Counted from the stretch's first letter, positions 8,563-18,066 are shown. The stretch: 64,000 nt of DNA from Cellvibrio japonicus Ueda107 (GCF_000019225.1 NC_010995.1:1186501-1250500), one strand, 5' to 3'. The notes: generated by a model from the letters alone, not told the origin. Made by a program: numbers and translations.

Positions 8563-8908
8563 ATTTATCCTTAAATTTATTTTAAAAGCCAAGCTTAACC
8601 AATTGAGTGGTCAGCATTTTAAGCCTTTTCCTCATGTCTTTCATCGGTGCAAAACGCGCATGCGCGTTTTTCTGCTGGCGGTTTGCTCGTTATCATTCTG
8701 TACTGATCAGATAAGCATCTGACTATAAAGCACTTTTTGCGGAATTCAAGAGGGGTAACGGGCGCTCCTTGGCTGATTAATGCGCATGCAACTGGTGAAT
8801 CGCCAAATATACTGTGTTTATACATTGTTGAGGTTGTTTGACGATGCAGTAAAAGCCTTTTTAACTTGTTAGATTCATTTAATGCGCCGCTTTAGTTCTC
8901 GTCGAGCG
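8563..8908. other. Gene-poor AT-rich interval right of the cassettes
   Basis: About 346 bases without a supported gene between the nuclease-like gene and the S9 peptidase stop. It holds a 20-bp perfect palindrome (8651-8670) and a GTTAGAT core-like heptamer (8868-8874). A 68-codon minus-strand open frame (8619-8825) has no recognisable domain and was not accepted. Confidence 0.6.
8651..8670. repeat. 20-bp perfect palindrome
   Basis: AAAACGCGCATGCGCGTTTT, self-complementary over all 20 bases. With its A and T flanks it could act as a terminator in both directions or as a protein-binding site. Confidence 0.6.
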
Positions 8909-10801
8909 TTAACCTTCAAATACATCCAAATAAAATTTCAATTCTTCTTCCAGTGCCCGCTGAATATTGGCCGCCTGGCGAAAGCCGTGGCCTTCGCCTT
9001 CGAAGCTGATGTAGCGGGTTTTAATGCCTTTGGCTTGTAGCGCTGCCACCATGGCTTCGGCCTGGATAGGGGGGACGACTTTGTCTTGTAGGCCCTGGAA
9101 GAAAATAACCGGGCATTGCAATTGGTCGATGTGATGGATTGGTGATCGCTCGCGATAGCGCGCTGCCTGTGCCGGGTATTCACCTACCAGGCTATCGAGG
9201 TAATGGGCCTCGAATTTGTGGGTGTCACGCGCCAAGGCTTCCAGGTCGCCTATGCCGTACAGGCTGGCGCCGACTTTGAAACGATCACTAAAGGTAAGTG
9301 CTGCCAGCACGGTAAAACCGCCAGCACTGGAGCCGCGTATGGCGACTTTATTGGGATCTACCTTCCCTTGGGAAGCCAGATAATCCACGCCGCTACAGAC
9401 ATCGATCAAATCAATGACGCCCCATTGTCCCTTGAGCTTGTCGCGGTAACGGCGGCCATAACCGGTGCTGCCGCGATAGTTCACATCCAATACCGCAAAG
9501 CCCCGACTGGTCCAGAATTGGATTTTGAGGTTGAACGAGCTTTCACAGGCGCCGGTAGGGCCGCCGTGGGCCATCACCAGCAAGGGCGGTTTGCTGTTAG
9601 CTGGCGGTGTGACCGATGGATTGGTGGGTGGGTAGAAAAAACCGTGGGCTTCCTGGCCATCGGGCGTGGGGTAACTCACGCTTTGTGGCTGTGCCAGGTA
9701 AGTGGAGGGAATGGGCAGGCTGGCCGGCGTCACGCTGGTAAAGCTGGCTTGGCTGCAGCGATACAGTTGTTGTGGATGGGCGGCACCGGCAGCAAGGAAT
9801 AGGGCTTCGCCATTGTGGCAGTGGATATTGCTGATATCGCGAAAGGGGCTCTGGATGCGCGTCAGCTCGCCGCTCTGGCTGTCCACCAGGCCCAGGTGCC
9901 ATTGTCCACCCTGGCTGTAGGTGCAGAAAATAATGCGCTCGCTGAGGAAGCCGTAGCTGCTCATACCGAATACCCATTGCGGGGTGGCGAATTCTGCCGG
10001 TTGGGCACACAGCGGCTCCAGGCGTTGTTCGTGCCAGCGATAGAGGTTCCACCAGTTGCTGCGATCGGATACCAGGTAGAGCTCACCTGCCGGAGACCAC
10101 TGGGGTTGGAAAATGGATTCGCTATTGCCGCCAGCGACGCGTACCTCACCGATAATATCCCCCGCTGCATTCAGGCTGGCACAGAAACACTCACTGCCAT
10201 CCCAGGGCATTTGCGGGTGGTTCCAGCGCAGGTAACTGAGTTTGCTGCCATCGGGCGAGAGGCGTGGATTGGAGTAGAAATCGGCCCCCTCGGCACGCAC
10301 ATGGATCTGGCCTGTGCCCAAATCAAGCGCCACTATGGCACTGTGAGGGTGCTGCTCGTCGGCCGTGTAATCCTCGCGCACAACCAATAACTGGCGCCGC
10401 TTGGTGTCGTAGCAAAAATCGGCGTAGCGATAGGGGCCTTCCGGGGACACCGGAGTCAGTGAGCCTTTGGCAAAGGAATAAAAATAGATACGCTGGTTAA
10501 CATCCAGCACACAGAAGATACCTGTGCGTGTCGCCAGGTAACTCCCTCCACCATATTCCTGTGCCCGGGTGCGCACCGAATGGGGGGCGGGTAACAGATC
10601 CTGGCGCTCGCCGCGGTATTCACACACCAGGGCTGTTCGCCCCTTTTCGGCGGGTCGGCTCTCCAGCCAGAAAATCCGCCCGGCGCAGGATTGGGGCTCA
10701 CTGAGCCGGATACTGCCCGCCGTTAGCAGCTCGGGTGTAACCGGCGATGGCCAATGGCCATAGGCAATAGCGGGGCGTGTCATATCGGGCTGACTATTCA
10801 T
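8909..10801 (-). CDS. Prolyl oligopeptidase family (S9) serine peptidase
   Basis: 630 residues from the ATG at 10799-10801. The N-terminal 370 residues form a WD40-like/beta-propeller domain with repeated LSPDGSKLSYLRW-type strands. The C-terminal alpha/beta hydrolase domain has the nucleophile motif RGSSAGGF, the acid in LQDKVVPP and the histidine in GEGHGFRQ, a complete triad. The HGGP oxyanion segment (MAHGGPTGA) precedes. It resembles dipeptidyl aminopeptidase/acylaminoacyl peptidase enzymes, which trim short peptides. No signal peptide is seen, so it is probably cytoplasmic. An upstream in-frame ATG would add 26 residues not typical of the family; the chosen start has an AGGA upstream. 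It is divergent from tilS. Confidence 0.9.
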   Translation of the reverse strand: MNSQPDMTRPAIAYGHWPSPVTPELLTAGSIRLSEPQSCAGRIFWLESRPAEKGRTALVCEYRGERQDLLPAPHSVRTRAQEYGGGSYLATRTGIFCVLDVNQRIYFYSFAKGSLTPVSPEGPYRYADFCYDTKRRQLLVVREDYTADEQHPHSAIVALDLGTGQIHVRAEGADFYSNPRLSPDGSKLSYLRWNHPQMPWDGSECFCASLNAAGDIIGEVRVAGGNSESIFQPQWSPAGELYLVSDRSNWWNLYRWHEQRLEPLCAQPAEFATPQWVFGMSSYGFLSERIIFCTYSQGGQWHLGLVDSQSGELTRIQSPFRDISNIHCHNGEALFLAAGAAHPQQLYRCSQASFTSVTPASLPIPSTYLAQPQSVSYPTPDGQEAHGFFYPPTNPSVTPPANSKPPLLVMAHGGPTGACESSFNLKIQFWTSRGFAVLDVNYRGSTGYGRRYRDKLKGQWGVIDLIDVCSGVDYLASQGKVDPNKVAIRGSSAGGFTVLAALTFSDRFKVGASLYGIGDLEALARDTHKFEAHYLDSLVGEYPAQAARYRERSPIHHIDQLQCPVIFFQGLQDKVVPPIQAEAMVAALQAKGIKTRYISFEGEGHGFRQAANIQRALEEELKFYLDVFEG

Positions 10802-10950
10802 AGTGGGTATGTCCTGAGCGCGCGTTTTATCGTTGTGATGTAAACATTGTGTAGGGGGGCATTGTGCCCATGCTGGCAAAACTTCGGCAAGGCCGGGTTT
10901 TTATTCCGAAGCGATTGGGTTTTAATGGCGCGAGCTTGCGAGATCCCACC

Positions 10951-12237
10951 ATGACTTTCACACCCGAACAATTACTGACCCATCTACCCCAGCCAGACCC
11001 TATGGCACCATCGCGCTGGTGGGTGGGATTTAGTGGCGGCCTGGATTCTGCGGTATTGCTGCATGCGCTGGTGCAACTGCAATTGCCGGTGCAAATCTGC
11101 GCCTTGCATGTCAATCACCAAATCTCTCCGCATGCGGATGATTGGCAAGCCCATTGTGAAGCTCTCGCGGCGCGCCTGGGAGTCGCGTTTTATGCAGAAA
11201 AGGTTTGGGTGATTAACCGGGGTAAGGGTATCGAAGATGCCGCACGCCAGGCACGCTATCACATCTTTGAGCAATATCTGGCACCCCATGATTGCGTGTT
11301 GACGGCACACCATGCCGATGACCAGGCTGAAACCCTGCTCTTGCGCCTGATGCGCGGTACTGGCCCGCGCGGCTTGGCGGCAATGGCTGGCAAACGGCCC
11401 CTTGGGCAGGGGTGGTTAGTTCGTCCGCTGTTGTCCTTCAGCCGCAAACTGCTGGAGGATTATGCCCGCATCCACCGACTGGTGTGGGTGGATGATGAGA
11501 GCAACACGGATCTGCACTATGACCGCAATTACCTGCGCCAGCAGTTACTACCTTTACTGCAAACACGCTGGCCGGGTTTCCAGCGCAAATGGCAACAAAC
11601 TGCGGAACTCTGTGCAGCCAATGAACAGTTGCTGGAAGAGCTGGCGCAGGAAGACCTGGGGTGCCTGGATGAGCGCGCCGAGCGCTTGGGGCGCAGTATT
11701 TCCCTGGATAAGTGGCTGGCCATGAGTGAAGCGCGTCGCCGCAACCTGTTGCGCTATTGGTTGCGTATCCAGCATTTTGCTGTGCCCGAGCAACTCCACT
11801 GGCAGCAACTGCAACAACAACTCACCCTGGCGCGCGAGGATGCCCAGGTACATATCACCTGGGATCAGGTTTCCCTGCGCGTGTATCGCCAGCGTCTTTA
11901 TGTGATGCCTAAGCATGCCAAACCAGGGCTCCTGCAATGGTGCACTGCCAACCAGGGGGCTGGCCGTTTACGCGCGGATTTGCCGACACTTGATATCCGC
12001 CTGCGCCAGGGAGGTGAGCGCTGCCGGCCAGCGGGGCGATCCCACTCCCAAACACTTAAGAAACTGTTGCAGGAAGCCGGGATAGAACCCTGGTTACGCG
12101 AGCAGTTGCCATTGGTGTACAGCGGTGAAGAACTGGTTGCGGTGGGAGATTGTTGGATTTGCGACGGGTTTGAGGCAGAGGAAGGACAGCCGGGTTATCG
12201 ATTGCAATGGGTAATGCCATCGGCGAGCCGGCAATAA
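10951..12237 (+). CDS. tilS: tRNA(Ile)-lysidine synthase
   Basis: 428 residues. TilS ligates lysine to C34 of the CAU-anticodon tRNA-Ile, changing its decoding to AUA. The ATP-binding PP-loop motif is SGGLDSAVLL (about 27-36). HHADDQAETLLLRLMRGTGPRGLAAM is the family's conserved N-terminal-domain segment, and the substrate-binding TilS C-terminal domain is at about 345-420 (RQGGERCRPAGRSHSQTLKKLLQEAGI). The ATG at 10951 gives the usual short leader; a longer in-frame start at 10864 would add 29 residues without family support. The gene faces the FG-GAP gene, with a strong hairpin between them. Confidence 0.95.
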   Translation: MTFTPEQLLTHLPQPDPMAPSRWWVGFSGGLDSAVLLHALVQLQLPVQICALHVNHQISPHADDWQAHCEALAARLGVAFYAEKVWVINRGKGIEDAARQARYHIFEQYLAPHDCVLTAHHADDQAETLLLRLMRGTGPRGLAAMAGKRPLGQGWLVRPLLSFSRKLLEDYARIHRLVWVDDESNTDLHYDRNYLRQQLLPLLQTRWPGFQRKWQQTAELCAANEQLLEELAQEDLGCLDERAERLGRSISLDKWLAMSEARRRNLLRYWLRIQHFAVPEQLHWQQLQQQLTLAREDAQVHITWDQVSLRVYRQRLYVMPKHAKPGLLQWCTANQGAGRLRADLPTLDIRLRQGGERCRPAGRSHSQTLKKLLQEAGIEPWLREQLPLVYSGEELVAVGDCWICDGFEAEEGQPGYRLQWVMPSASRQ

Positions 12238-12281
12238 CCCGGTTTGCAATAACCTATTCTTCACTAACGGAAACCGCTAAC

Positions 12282-12311
12282 AACAAGGGGATGCCGAAGC
12301 ATCCCCTTGTT
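12282..12311. terminator. Strong hairpin between convergent genes
   Basis: A 13-bp perfect stem (AACAAGGGGATGC with GCATCCCCTTGTT) with a CGAA tetraloop lies between tilS and the FG-GAP gene, so it can serve both. U-tracts are short. Confidence 0.7.
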
Positions 12312-12334
12312 ACGCTAAATGGCGTCCGAGTGTT

Positions 12335-14578
12335 CTAGTAGAGGTACACCGCGCCGGAAGCTTCGGCGTCGTTGTTTTCCTGGTCGCCATTGACGCCAGT
12401 GGCATTACTCGATTCGCGATGGGCGCCCACGGCCATGGTTGAGCCGTCGGCATCCAGTTTGACCGCAATACCAAAGCGATCCAGTTTTTCCGTGTTGCTG
12501 GCTTTGACGTAGTTGGTCTTGCTCCAGCTATCGCCATCGCGGCGATACACAAACACCGCCCCTGCATCCTCGGCGCTGGTATCTCCTGCATCGCCATCGA
12601 TACCCACCGCGTTGCTGGTATCGCGATAGTGTCCCACTGCCAGCATATGGCCATCGCCGCTGAGGCTCAGGGTTTCGCCGAATTGCATACCCGCTGCTAC
12701 GCGATCCGCTTTGATATAGCTCTGTTGTGCCCATGCGGTTCCGCTGCGACTGAACACATAAACGGCACCGGCATAGGCATTTTTATAATCCACGCTGGCA
12801 GGGTTGGCGCCCACACCAGTGCCTGTGCTGGTGTCGCCAACAGCGCCCACCGCGAGGGTATTACCATCGCCGGAAATACTGATGGATGAACCGAACAGGG
12901 TACCCACGGTGATGGGGGTATAGCCTGACAGGTAATAGAACCCATAGGCATGGGCTGGTTTCAGGTAGGCCTGTTGGGTCCACTGGGCGCTCTCACGTAC
13001 AAACACATAGGCAGCGCCACTGTTCATATAGACACGGTAGCCATAGACGCGTTTGCTGCACTCGCTATCCACGGTAAAGCTGTCGCTATCCGAGTTGTAA
13101 TTGATACAGGCGTTGATTGATTGATCGCCATTCACACCTGTGGCGGGACTGTCTTCGCCAATAGCCCCTGCCGCCAGGGTGTTGCCATCGGTGGAGAGGC
13201 TGACACTGGCACCAAAGCCATCGCCGGCTTCTGCATTGGATGCTTTCAGGTAGGCTTCTTCTTCCCAGCCATTTTCACCTTCGATGTAGATATAGATCGC
13301 TCCGGACAGGCTGCCACCGGTATAGGACGAGGTTGAACTGGTGCTTGATGAACTGGAAGAACTACTGGACGAACTGCTTGAGCTGGAACTGCTGCTGGAC
13401 GGATAGAACTCAAAACAGCCCAGGCTGCTGGACGTACTGCTGTTGTACTGGATAACCCCGGCATAACTCATGCTGTCGGTAGTGGCCCCTACCGCCAGGG
13501 TTTTGCCGTCGCCGGACAGGGCCAGGGCTTCGCCAAAGCGCATACCCTCGCTAACGCTCAAGTGGCTGAGCGAGTAGCGAGGCTTGATGTAGGCATCCTG
13601 GTACCACTCGCTGTTCTCACGTTTGAAGACATAAACGGCGCCCAGGTTGTATTCCACCGCGGCATAGTTGGTCAGGGATGGATCTGACGAGGAATAGTAC
13701 GTAATGCGCTCGTAATTGCGCTGGTCACAGTTAATGCCATAGGAGGGGCTATCTTCCAACAGGGCCGTGACGGCCAGGGTATTGCCATCATCGGACAGGG
13801 CAACCCGGTAGCCAAAGCGGTCGTTAGGCAGGAAGCGCGCCGGATTGATATTAGGCTGCTCGGTATTGGAGGCTTTCAGGTAGGCTTGCTGCTCCCAGAG
13901 ACCCTGGTCATTCTTGATAAAGACGTAGACCGCACCCGAGTTGGTGCTTTCATTATTACTCTGGTCGCCATTTGCGCCCACAGCCTTGGAATCTTCCGCC
14001 GGTGCGCCTACCGCCAGGGTTTTACCATCGGCAGCCAGGGCAATGCTCCACCCGAAGAAATCGCCCGTATCGGTATTGGAGGCTTTGAAGTAACCAATAG
14101 CCTTGATCATTTCCGTCGCGGTGAATGTCTGGTCTGATTGAACCAGGTCGCACCCGCTATCGTTACAGGCGTCGACCATATAACGGGTGTTGATCCAGTC
14201 GTGGACATGGACACTGATCTCATCCGTTGCCGTGGTGCCGGTAATATTATCCCCGACTTGTACATATCCGCCGGTGCCGCCCTGTTGTTTCATCAGCTTG
14301 TAGTAGGTAGCCCCTTCCACCTCTGTCCATTCAAAGCTCAGCGCCTTGGTGCGGTTGGCCGTGACCTTGACACTGGGCCAGACGCCTGTGCCATTGCCCG
14401 GAACGGAGGCCGCCGAGTAGCTGCTGGAAGAGGAAATACTGCTGCTGGATGAACTGGAGGAGGACTTGCTGCCACCGCTGCTGCCACCGCCACAGGCGGT
14501 AATCAGCAGGGCACTGGCTGTGAGTGCCAGCAGCACACGGGAGCGCTGCACAAACAGCGAGAAACGATCAATATTCAT
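12335..14578 (-). CDS. FG-GAP repeat lipoprotein, predicted seven-bladed propeller
   Basis: 747 residues. A signal peptide ends in lipobox LITAC with Cys29, followed by a Gly/Ser-rich linker (about 30-55), so it is probably anchored in the outer membrane. An early domain (about 65-155) resembles a fibronectin-like or carbohydrate-interaction module (GVWPSVKVTANRTKALSFEW). After that there are seven repeats of the form ASNTxxxDxFGxxxxLSxDGxTLAVGAxxEDS, the FG-GAP/integrin-alpha pattern, each followed by GAVYVF. Seven repeats fit one closed beta-propeller. A second run of about 25 serines is inserted within the third blade region. The exact ligand is unknown; adhesion or polysaccharide binding are possibilities. 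It is a single gene between a strong hairpin and the cytochrome gene. Confidence 0.88.
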   Translation of the reverse strand: MNIDRFSLFVQRSRVLLALTASALLITACGGGSSGGSKSSSSSSSSSISSSSSYSAASVPGNGTGVWPSVKVTANRTKALSFEWTEVEGATYYKLMKQQGGTGGYVQVGDNITGTTATDEISVHVHDWINTRYMVDACNDSGCDLVQSDQTFTATEMIKAIGYFKASNTDTGDFFGWSIALAADGKTLAVGAPAEDSKAVGANGDQSNNESTNSGAVYVFIKNDQGLWEQQAYLKASNTEQPNINPARFLPNDRFGYRVALSDDGNTLAVTALLEDSPSYGINCDQRNYERITYYSSSDPSLTNYAAVEYNLGAVYVFKRENSEWYQDAYIKPRYSLSHLSVSEGMRFGEALALSGDGKTLAVGATTDSMSYAGVIQYNSSTSSSLGCFEFYPSSSSSSSSSSSSSSSSSSSTSSTSSYTGGSLSGAIYIYIEGENGWEEEAYLKASNAEAGDGFGASVSLSTDGNTLAAGAIGEDSPATGVNGDQSINACINYNSDSDSFTVDSECSKRVYGYRVYMNSGAAYVFVRESAQWTQQAYLKPAHAYGFYYLSGYTPITVGTLFGSSISISGDGNTLAVGAVGDTSTGTGVGANPASVDYKNAYAGAVYVFSRSGTAWAQQSYIKADRVAAGMQFGETLSLSGDGHMLAVGHYRDTSNAVGIDGDAGDTSAEDAGAVFVYRRDGDSWSKTNYVKASNTEKLDRFGIAVKLDADGSTMAVGAHRESSNATGVNGDQENNDAEASGAVYLY

Positions 14579-14795
14579 TCAGTTTATTCCTGGGGTTTCA
14601 AACTGGTCGGTGATTCTCTGTGGCGCCGCTGCCGGTGTCAATCAAATAACCCCGAAGTCTGGTTGGGAAGCTCAATTGGTATTGCGGCGACCGGTGCGCT
14701 TACAGACCTGAGCGGGCGCGAATGGTTCATTATCGACTCTAAACCTGAAGGCCAGTGTAATGTGCGTTGGCGACGTTGGTCTGTGAGGATTTGTC

Positions 14796-14828
14796 AGCCC
14801 GATGCCAGGTGTGCCATCGGGCTTTTTG
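14796..14828 (+). terminator. Plus-strand Rho-independent terminator without an obvious gene
   Basis: A 9-bp stem (AGCCCGATG with CATCGGGCT) is followed by TTTTT on the plus strand. Both flanking genes are transcribed leftward, so the orientation is unexplained; a short plus-strand transcript from 14585-14795 would account for it. Confidence 0.6.
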
Positions 14829-14857
14829 TTACGGGGCTGCTTGTGATGGCATTGCGG

Positions 14858-16783
14858 TTACAGCGTTTTTAAATACTCAACCAGCGCCAGGCGCTGGGTT
14901 TCGCTGATTGGCGGTAAGTAATAGACAAGGGGCTTGCCTTGGGCATCTTTCAAGGGTTTTCCCTGGCTATCCCGTTTAATGACGGGCGTAATGCCGGCTG
15001 CGTATTCATGGCCAGTGTTGGCATTACCTGGCAAATGGGTATCAAACACGAAGAGCCCCGGATATTGCCCGGCATCGCGCTGTACAAAGCCGACCTTATC
15101 GGGGTCGAACTCCCGGCTGCCCAGGGTAAAGCGATTGGGGCGGCAGCGCTTGCCCTGGGCGATCTCGGTGTCGCTGCAACTGGGCAATAGTAATTCATAG
15201 AGGCTGGGTACAGAGCCGTTGTGCAGGTAGGGTGCTGTGGCCCAGATGCCATTCAATGGTCGCGCTTTATAGGCGAGGAAGCCGACCGGGTTGTCTTTAT
15301 CAATTATTTCGAAGTCCAGATGTCGTTCAGTATTGTCATAAGGCCTGTGACCTATCGATGCAAAGAGATCGTAGATTTTTTCCAGCCAGCGGCGAACAGG
15401 GCTCTTGTCGTGATCCGGTTCTGCTATGGCTCCCGCTGTTGCGAAGCTCAATGCTGGCAGTACTCGGGTTTGTTCCTTAAAGGGAGGGGCATCCGGGTTA
15501 CCCCATTTTGCCGGCCTGCCTTCAAACCATCCACTTTTACCCTGATATTGCAGTGCGTTCCTGGCCATGGTGGGATCTGTACCTATCAGCGCGAGGCTGC
15601 TAAAGCGCGCGGTGATCCGACGTGTGCGATCTGTGCGGTCTATATCCTGATGGCAAGTGTGGCATTGGTAATCCAGGTAAACCTGGCGCCCCTGGTCGGC
15701 CAGGGTTTGGTCAATGGCAGGCAGGACTTGTTGCCTGGCCAGGTCTTCCCAGCGTGGTGACCAGAGGCTCTTGAGATGATTTTCCATACGCACCAGGTTG
15801 CGTACATCAATCGATGACCTGAAGCCAGGATCACCTGGGTGTTGTTGCAAGCTATAGGTAGCAAATACTCCCAAGGCCTCACCGGCATTGCGCTTTAGTG
15901 GGCCATCACCGGCGTTATCGCCAATACCGTTCCACTGGACATGGTCATGTTGGGGGGTATCCCAGAGCTGGGGGTAGCTGATGGGCGCATTGGCCGGGTT
16001 GCGATTGGTTTGCCCGGGTGTAAGGTGCGTCAGTATACGGTTGTAGATGCGCCCGAACGCATCCAGTCGCCCATAACCATAAGCGACATATTGCGCTCCA
16101 TGGGTTGAGGCATTGATCGTGTTATAGCGGTCGAGTTTGTCCGCCCATTGCTGGAGGTCTGCACGAAATTGTGAGCGCACTTCTGGCTGGGTAGAAATAC
16201 CGAGCTTTTGCGCGAGGCGATCAAATTTTGCGGCATCTTTAGCACTGGCATCCAATGCGGCTGCCAGGCGGGTCATCATTAATTCCATATCCGCCAGGGG
16301 CGGTGCACCATCAATCCTGATCGCCGTACCGCGATAATTGATTTGACCTGTGTGGCAGGCGGCACAGGTGAGGCCTATATAGGCCTTGCCCTGGTGTTCA
16401 TCCTTCACCCAGCCGAGCGGCAGTCCGTCGGGATTACTGAAAGACGCTTTCTGGGGCAGGTAGCGCAGGCGATTCATATGGTCATCGCTGCGGAACAGTG
16501 CCGGGCTATCGGCAGTTTCCAAATGCAGGAAAACGTCGTAGGGCAGCAAGGTCGAGCCCTGGGTGGTGTTATAAAACCAAAGGCTGTCTGCGGCACTCCA
16601 ATTTTGTTCCGGGTGAACGACACTTAAGGCGCTATCGCCGAAATAGTCGCTGGCAGCGAGGCTGGCATAGCGATCCTGGCTGACCCATATACCCTGGGAG
16701 ATAGAGGTGCAGCCGGATAGGACTAACAATGAGGGAATTAACAGGCGTGTGAATGCAATAACAGCGGGTGCAGGTCGAGACAT
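14858..16783 (-). CDS. Di-haem cytochrome c lipoprotein, RoxA/peroxidase-like
   Basis: 641 residues. The signal peptide ends in lipobox LVLSGC (Cys25). There are two c-type haem motifs, CAACH at 140-144 and CHTCH at 374-378. Sequence around the first (GLTCAACHTGQINYRGTAIRIDGAPPLADMELM) and the overall size of about 640-680 residues resemble the di-haem rubber-oxygenase RoxA/RoxB and related cytochrome-c-peroxidase-like proteins. A C-terminal segment PLNGIWATAPYLHNGSVPSLYELL is shared with di-haem peroxidases. It is likely an outer-membrane-anchored periplasmic or surface oxidoreductase; the substrate is not known, and rubber cleavage should not be assumed. It is a single gene. Confidence 0.82.
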   Translation of the reverse strand: MSRPAPAVIAFTRLLIPSLLVLSGCTSISQGIWVSQDRYASLAASDYFGDSALSVVHPEQNWSAADSLWFYNTTQGSTLLPYDVFLHLETADSPALFRSDDHMNRLRYLPQKASFSNPDGLPLGWVKDEHQGKAYIGLTCAACHTGQINYRGTAIRIDGAPPLADMELMMTRLAAALDASAKDAAKFDRLAQKLGISTQPEVRSQFRADLQQWADKLDRYNTINASTHGAQYVAYGYGRLDAFGRIYNRILTHLTPGQTNRNPANAPISYPQLWDTPQHDHVQWNGIGDNAGDGPLKRNAGEALGVFATYSLQQHPGDPGFRSSIDVRNLVRMENHLKSLWSPRWEDLARQQVLPAIDQTLADQGRQVYLDYQCHTCHQDIDRTDRTRRITARFSSLALIGTDPTMARNALQYQGKSGWFEGRPAKWGNPDAPPFKEQTRVLPALSFATAGAIAEPDHDKSPVRRWLEKIYDLFASIGHRPYDNTERHLDFEIIDKDNPVGFLAYKARPLNGIWATAPYLHNGSVPSLYELLLPSCSDTEIAQGKRCRPNRFTLGSREFDPDKVGFVQRDAGQYPGLFVFDTHLPGNANTGHEYAAGITPVIKRDSQGKPLKDAQGKPLVYYLPPISETQRLALVEYLKTL

Positions 16784-17290
16784 ATGGGCTTCCTTTTCAC
16801 GATACTAAATAAAGTTGCGGTATAAATATAAAGTCGTGGCACTAAAAAGTAACGGCGCTAAAAACAAAGGTTTTTTCCGGTTGCGATGCAGGCAGTTATC
16901 GATGCTGTTATCCGGTAGTTTGGGCGTTGGATTGCTGTTGGTTCCAGGGCCTGGGGCAGCCATTGAAAATAATCGTAAACCGCATCGTTTGGCCGGAACT
17001 ATTTGTTAGGCTATTTGCCATAAACCCGGTGGCTTTTGCGCGGGTGTTAGATATTTGGTGTAGAAAAGTCATACTGTTACCCAGCTAAATGGTTAAAGGG
17101 GATTTCAGTAACACATATTTTTCCAAAACAGGATTTGCAGGCTCCACGGGCACTTTTACTTGAAGTGTCACAAATTGTGCGTAGACTGCCGCCCGGTCGC
17201 TTTTTGAGAGAGTCGGGGCGGATTAATCAACCAAAGTTCTGTGTGTTTTTTGTACAGATCTGCATAAGAAAAAGCACAGTGGGAAATCAA
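16784..17290. other. Intergenic region between divergent genes
   Basis: 507 bases separate the cytochrome gene (minus) and the small hypothetical gene (plus). It is AT-rich near 16805-16835 and must contain both promoters. A 35-codon frame starting near 16904 with a hydrophobic start (LLSGSLGVGLLLVPGPGAA) looks signal-peptide-like but has no further support. No RNA or repeat was recognised. Confidence 0.5.
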
Positions 17291-17680
17291 ATGTCAATCC
17301 ATGCCTTTACTGACCTGTTTGTTAAACACAACCTCAGCAATCGTCTGGGGCAGCCCGTACAACTTCAGGTTCTTTCCTTGCATCACCAAGGGCGTGATTA
17401 TGTATTTATCACAGCACCTTTGCAGAATCCCAATTTTATTGGCAAAAATGCTGAAACCTTTGCGTTTCAGCTGCGCGACTATTTTTCGCTCGATGCCCGT
17501 CGCTTCGAATTAATTGAAGTGCGCGAGGCGGATGAGCCCGAGTTTATTCGCTGGCGCTTTGAATGGGTCGGCCACTCCCCCCTATCGGCACGCGCTGAGC
17601 CGGTCGTCTCCAACAGCCAGCGCCAACTGCTACAGGGGCTTGTGCAAGCGCCGCGTATTGCGGCGGTTGCCAATGGCTGA
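17291..17680 (+). CDS. Hypothetical protein, 129 residues
   Basis: Not recognised. Starting at the ATG at 17291, behind GGGAAA, the protein is soluble and rich in charged and aromatic residues (FAFQLRDYFSLDARRFELIEVREADEPEFIRWRFEWVG), with an alpha/beta pattern and no cysteine, signal peptide or membrane segment. Codon use is like the neighbours, supporting a real gene. Earlier in-frame starts would add about 52 residues of low plausibility. Its end is five bases from the end of the convergent minus-strand hypothetical gene. Confidence 0.7.
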   Translation: MSIHAFTDLFVKHNLSNRLGQPVQLQVLSLHHQGRDYVFITAPLQNPNFIGKNAETFAFQLRDYFSLDARRFELIEVREADEPEFIRWRFEWVGHSPLSARAEPVVSNSQRQLLQGLVQAPRIAAVANG

Positions 17681-17685
17681 AGCCG

Positions 17686-18051
17686 TTAACGCTGCCAAAA
17701 CCAGCGCCTGGCAGACAGGGTAAATTTGCTTAATTGCTGCGCTTTGTGTTCCTCATCGGTAAACCAATAGTAGTCATTGCGGATCTTGGGTTTAAACCAG
17801 CTGTTGATCTGGGCGATATGCTCCAGATGCAATTTAGGCATCCCCAGCTTGCGATCAGCGTTAAAACTTTGGTTCCAGTGCACTAGCAGGTCCCGTTTTG
17901 CTATGGCTACCGCCATGTCTTCGGTGCTGGCGCGGATCAGTCGGCAACTGATAAAGCCGATAATCGGGTCGGGTGCTCCCTTCTCCGGTTGGGCGCTGAC
18001 ATTTTCAAAAAAAATCTGGTCGCCCGAGAGTACAACTTGGTAATACATCAT
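17686..18051 (-). CDS. Hypothetical protein downstream of the QEGLA gene
   Basis: 121 residues, not recognised. It starts MMYYQVVLSGDQIFF and has a mixed alpha/beta pattern with a strongly basic, aromatic C-terminus (SARRWFWQR). There is no signal peptide or membrane helix. Its ATG is 15 bases past the stop of the QEGLA-motif gene, so the two are very probably one transcript and may act together. No motif points to a function. Confidence 0.7.
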   Translation of the reverse strand: MMYYQVVLSGDQIFFENVSAQPEKGAPDPIIGFISCRLIRASTEDMAVAIAKRDLLVHWNQSFNADRKLGMPKLHLEHIAQINSWFKPKIRNDYYWFTDEEHKAQQLSKFTLSARRWFWQR

Positions 18052-18066
18052 GATCTTGCGCGTTGC

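Noticed and set aside
8689..8695. GTTATCA as right end of the second cassette's attC
   Set aside because: No L''/L' complementarity could be found with the inverse core at 8556, unlike the first site.
8619..8825. 68-codon minus-strand frame right of the cassettes
   Set aside because: No ribosome-binding site or domain, and it runs through the 20-bp palindrome.
13333..13405. Serine tract as a phase-variable DNA repeat
   Set aside because: Codons are mixed (TCN and AGY) without a uniform repeat unit, so slippage-driven variation is unlikely.
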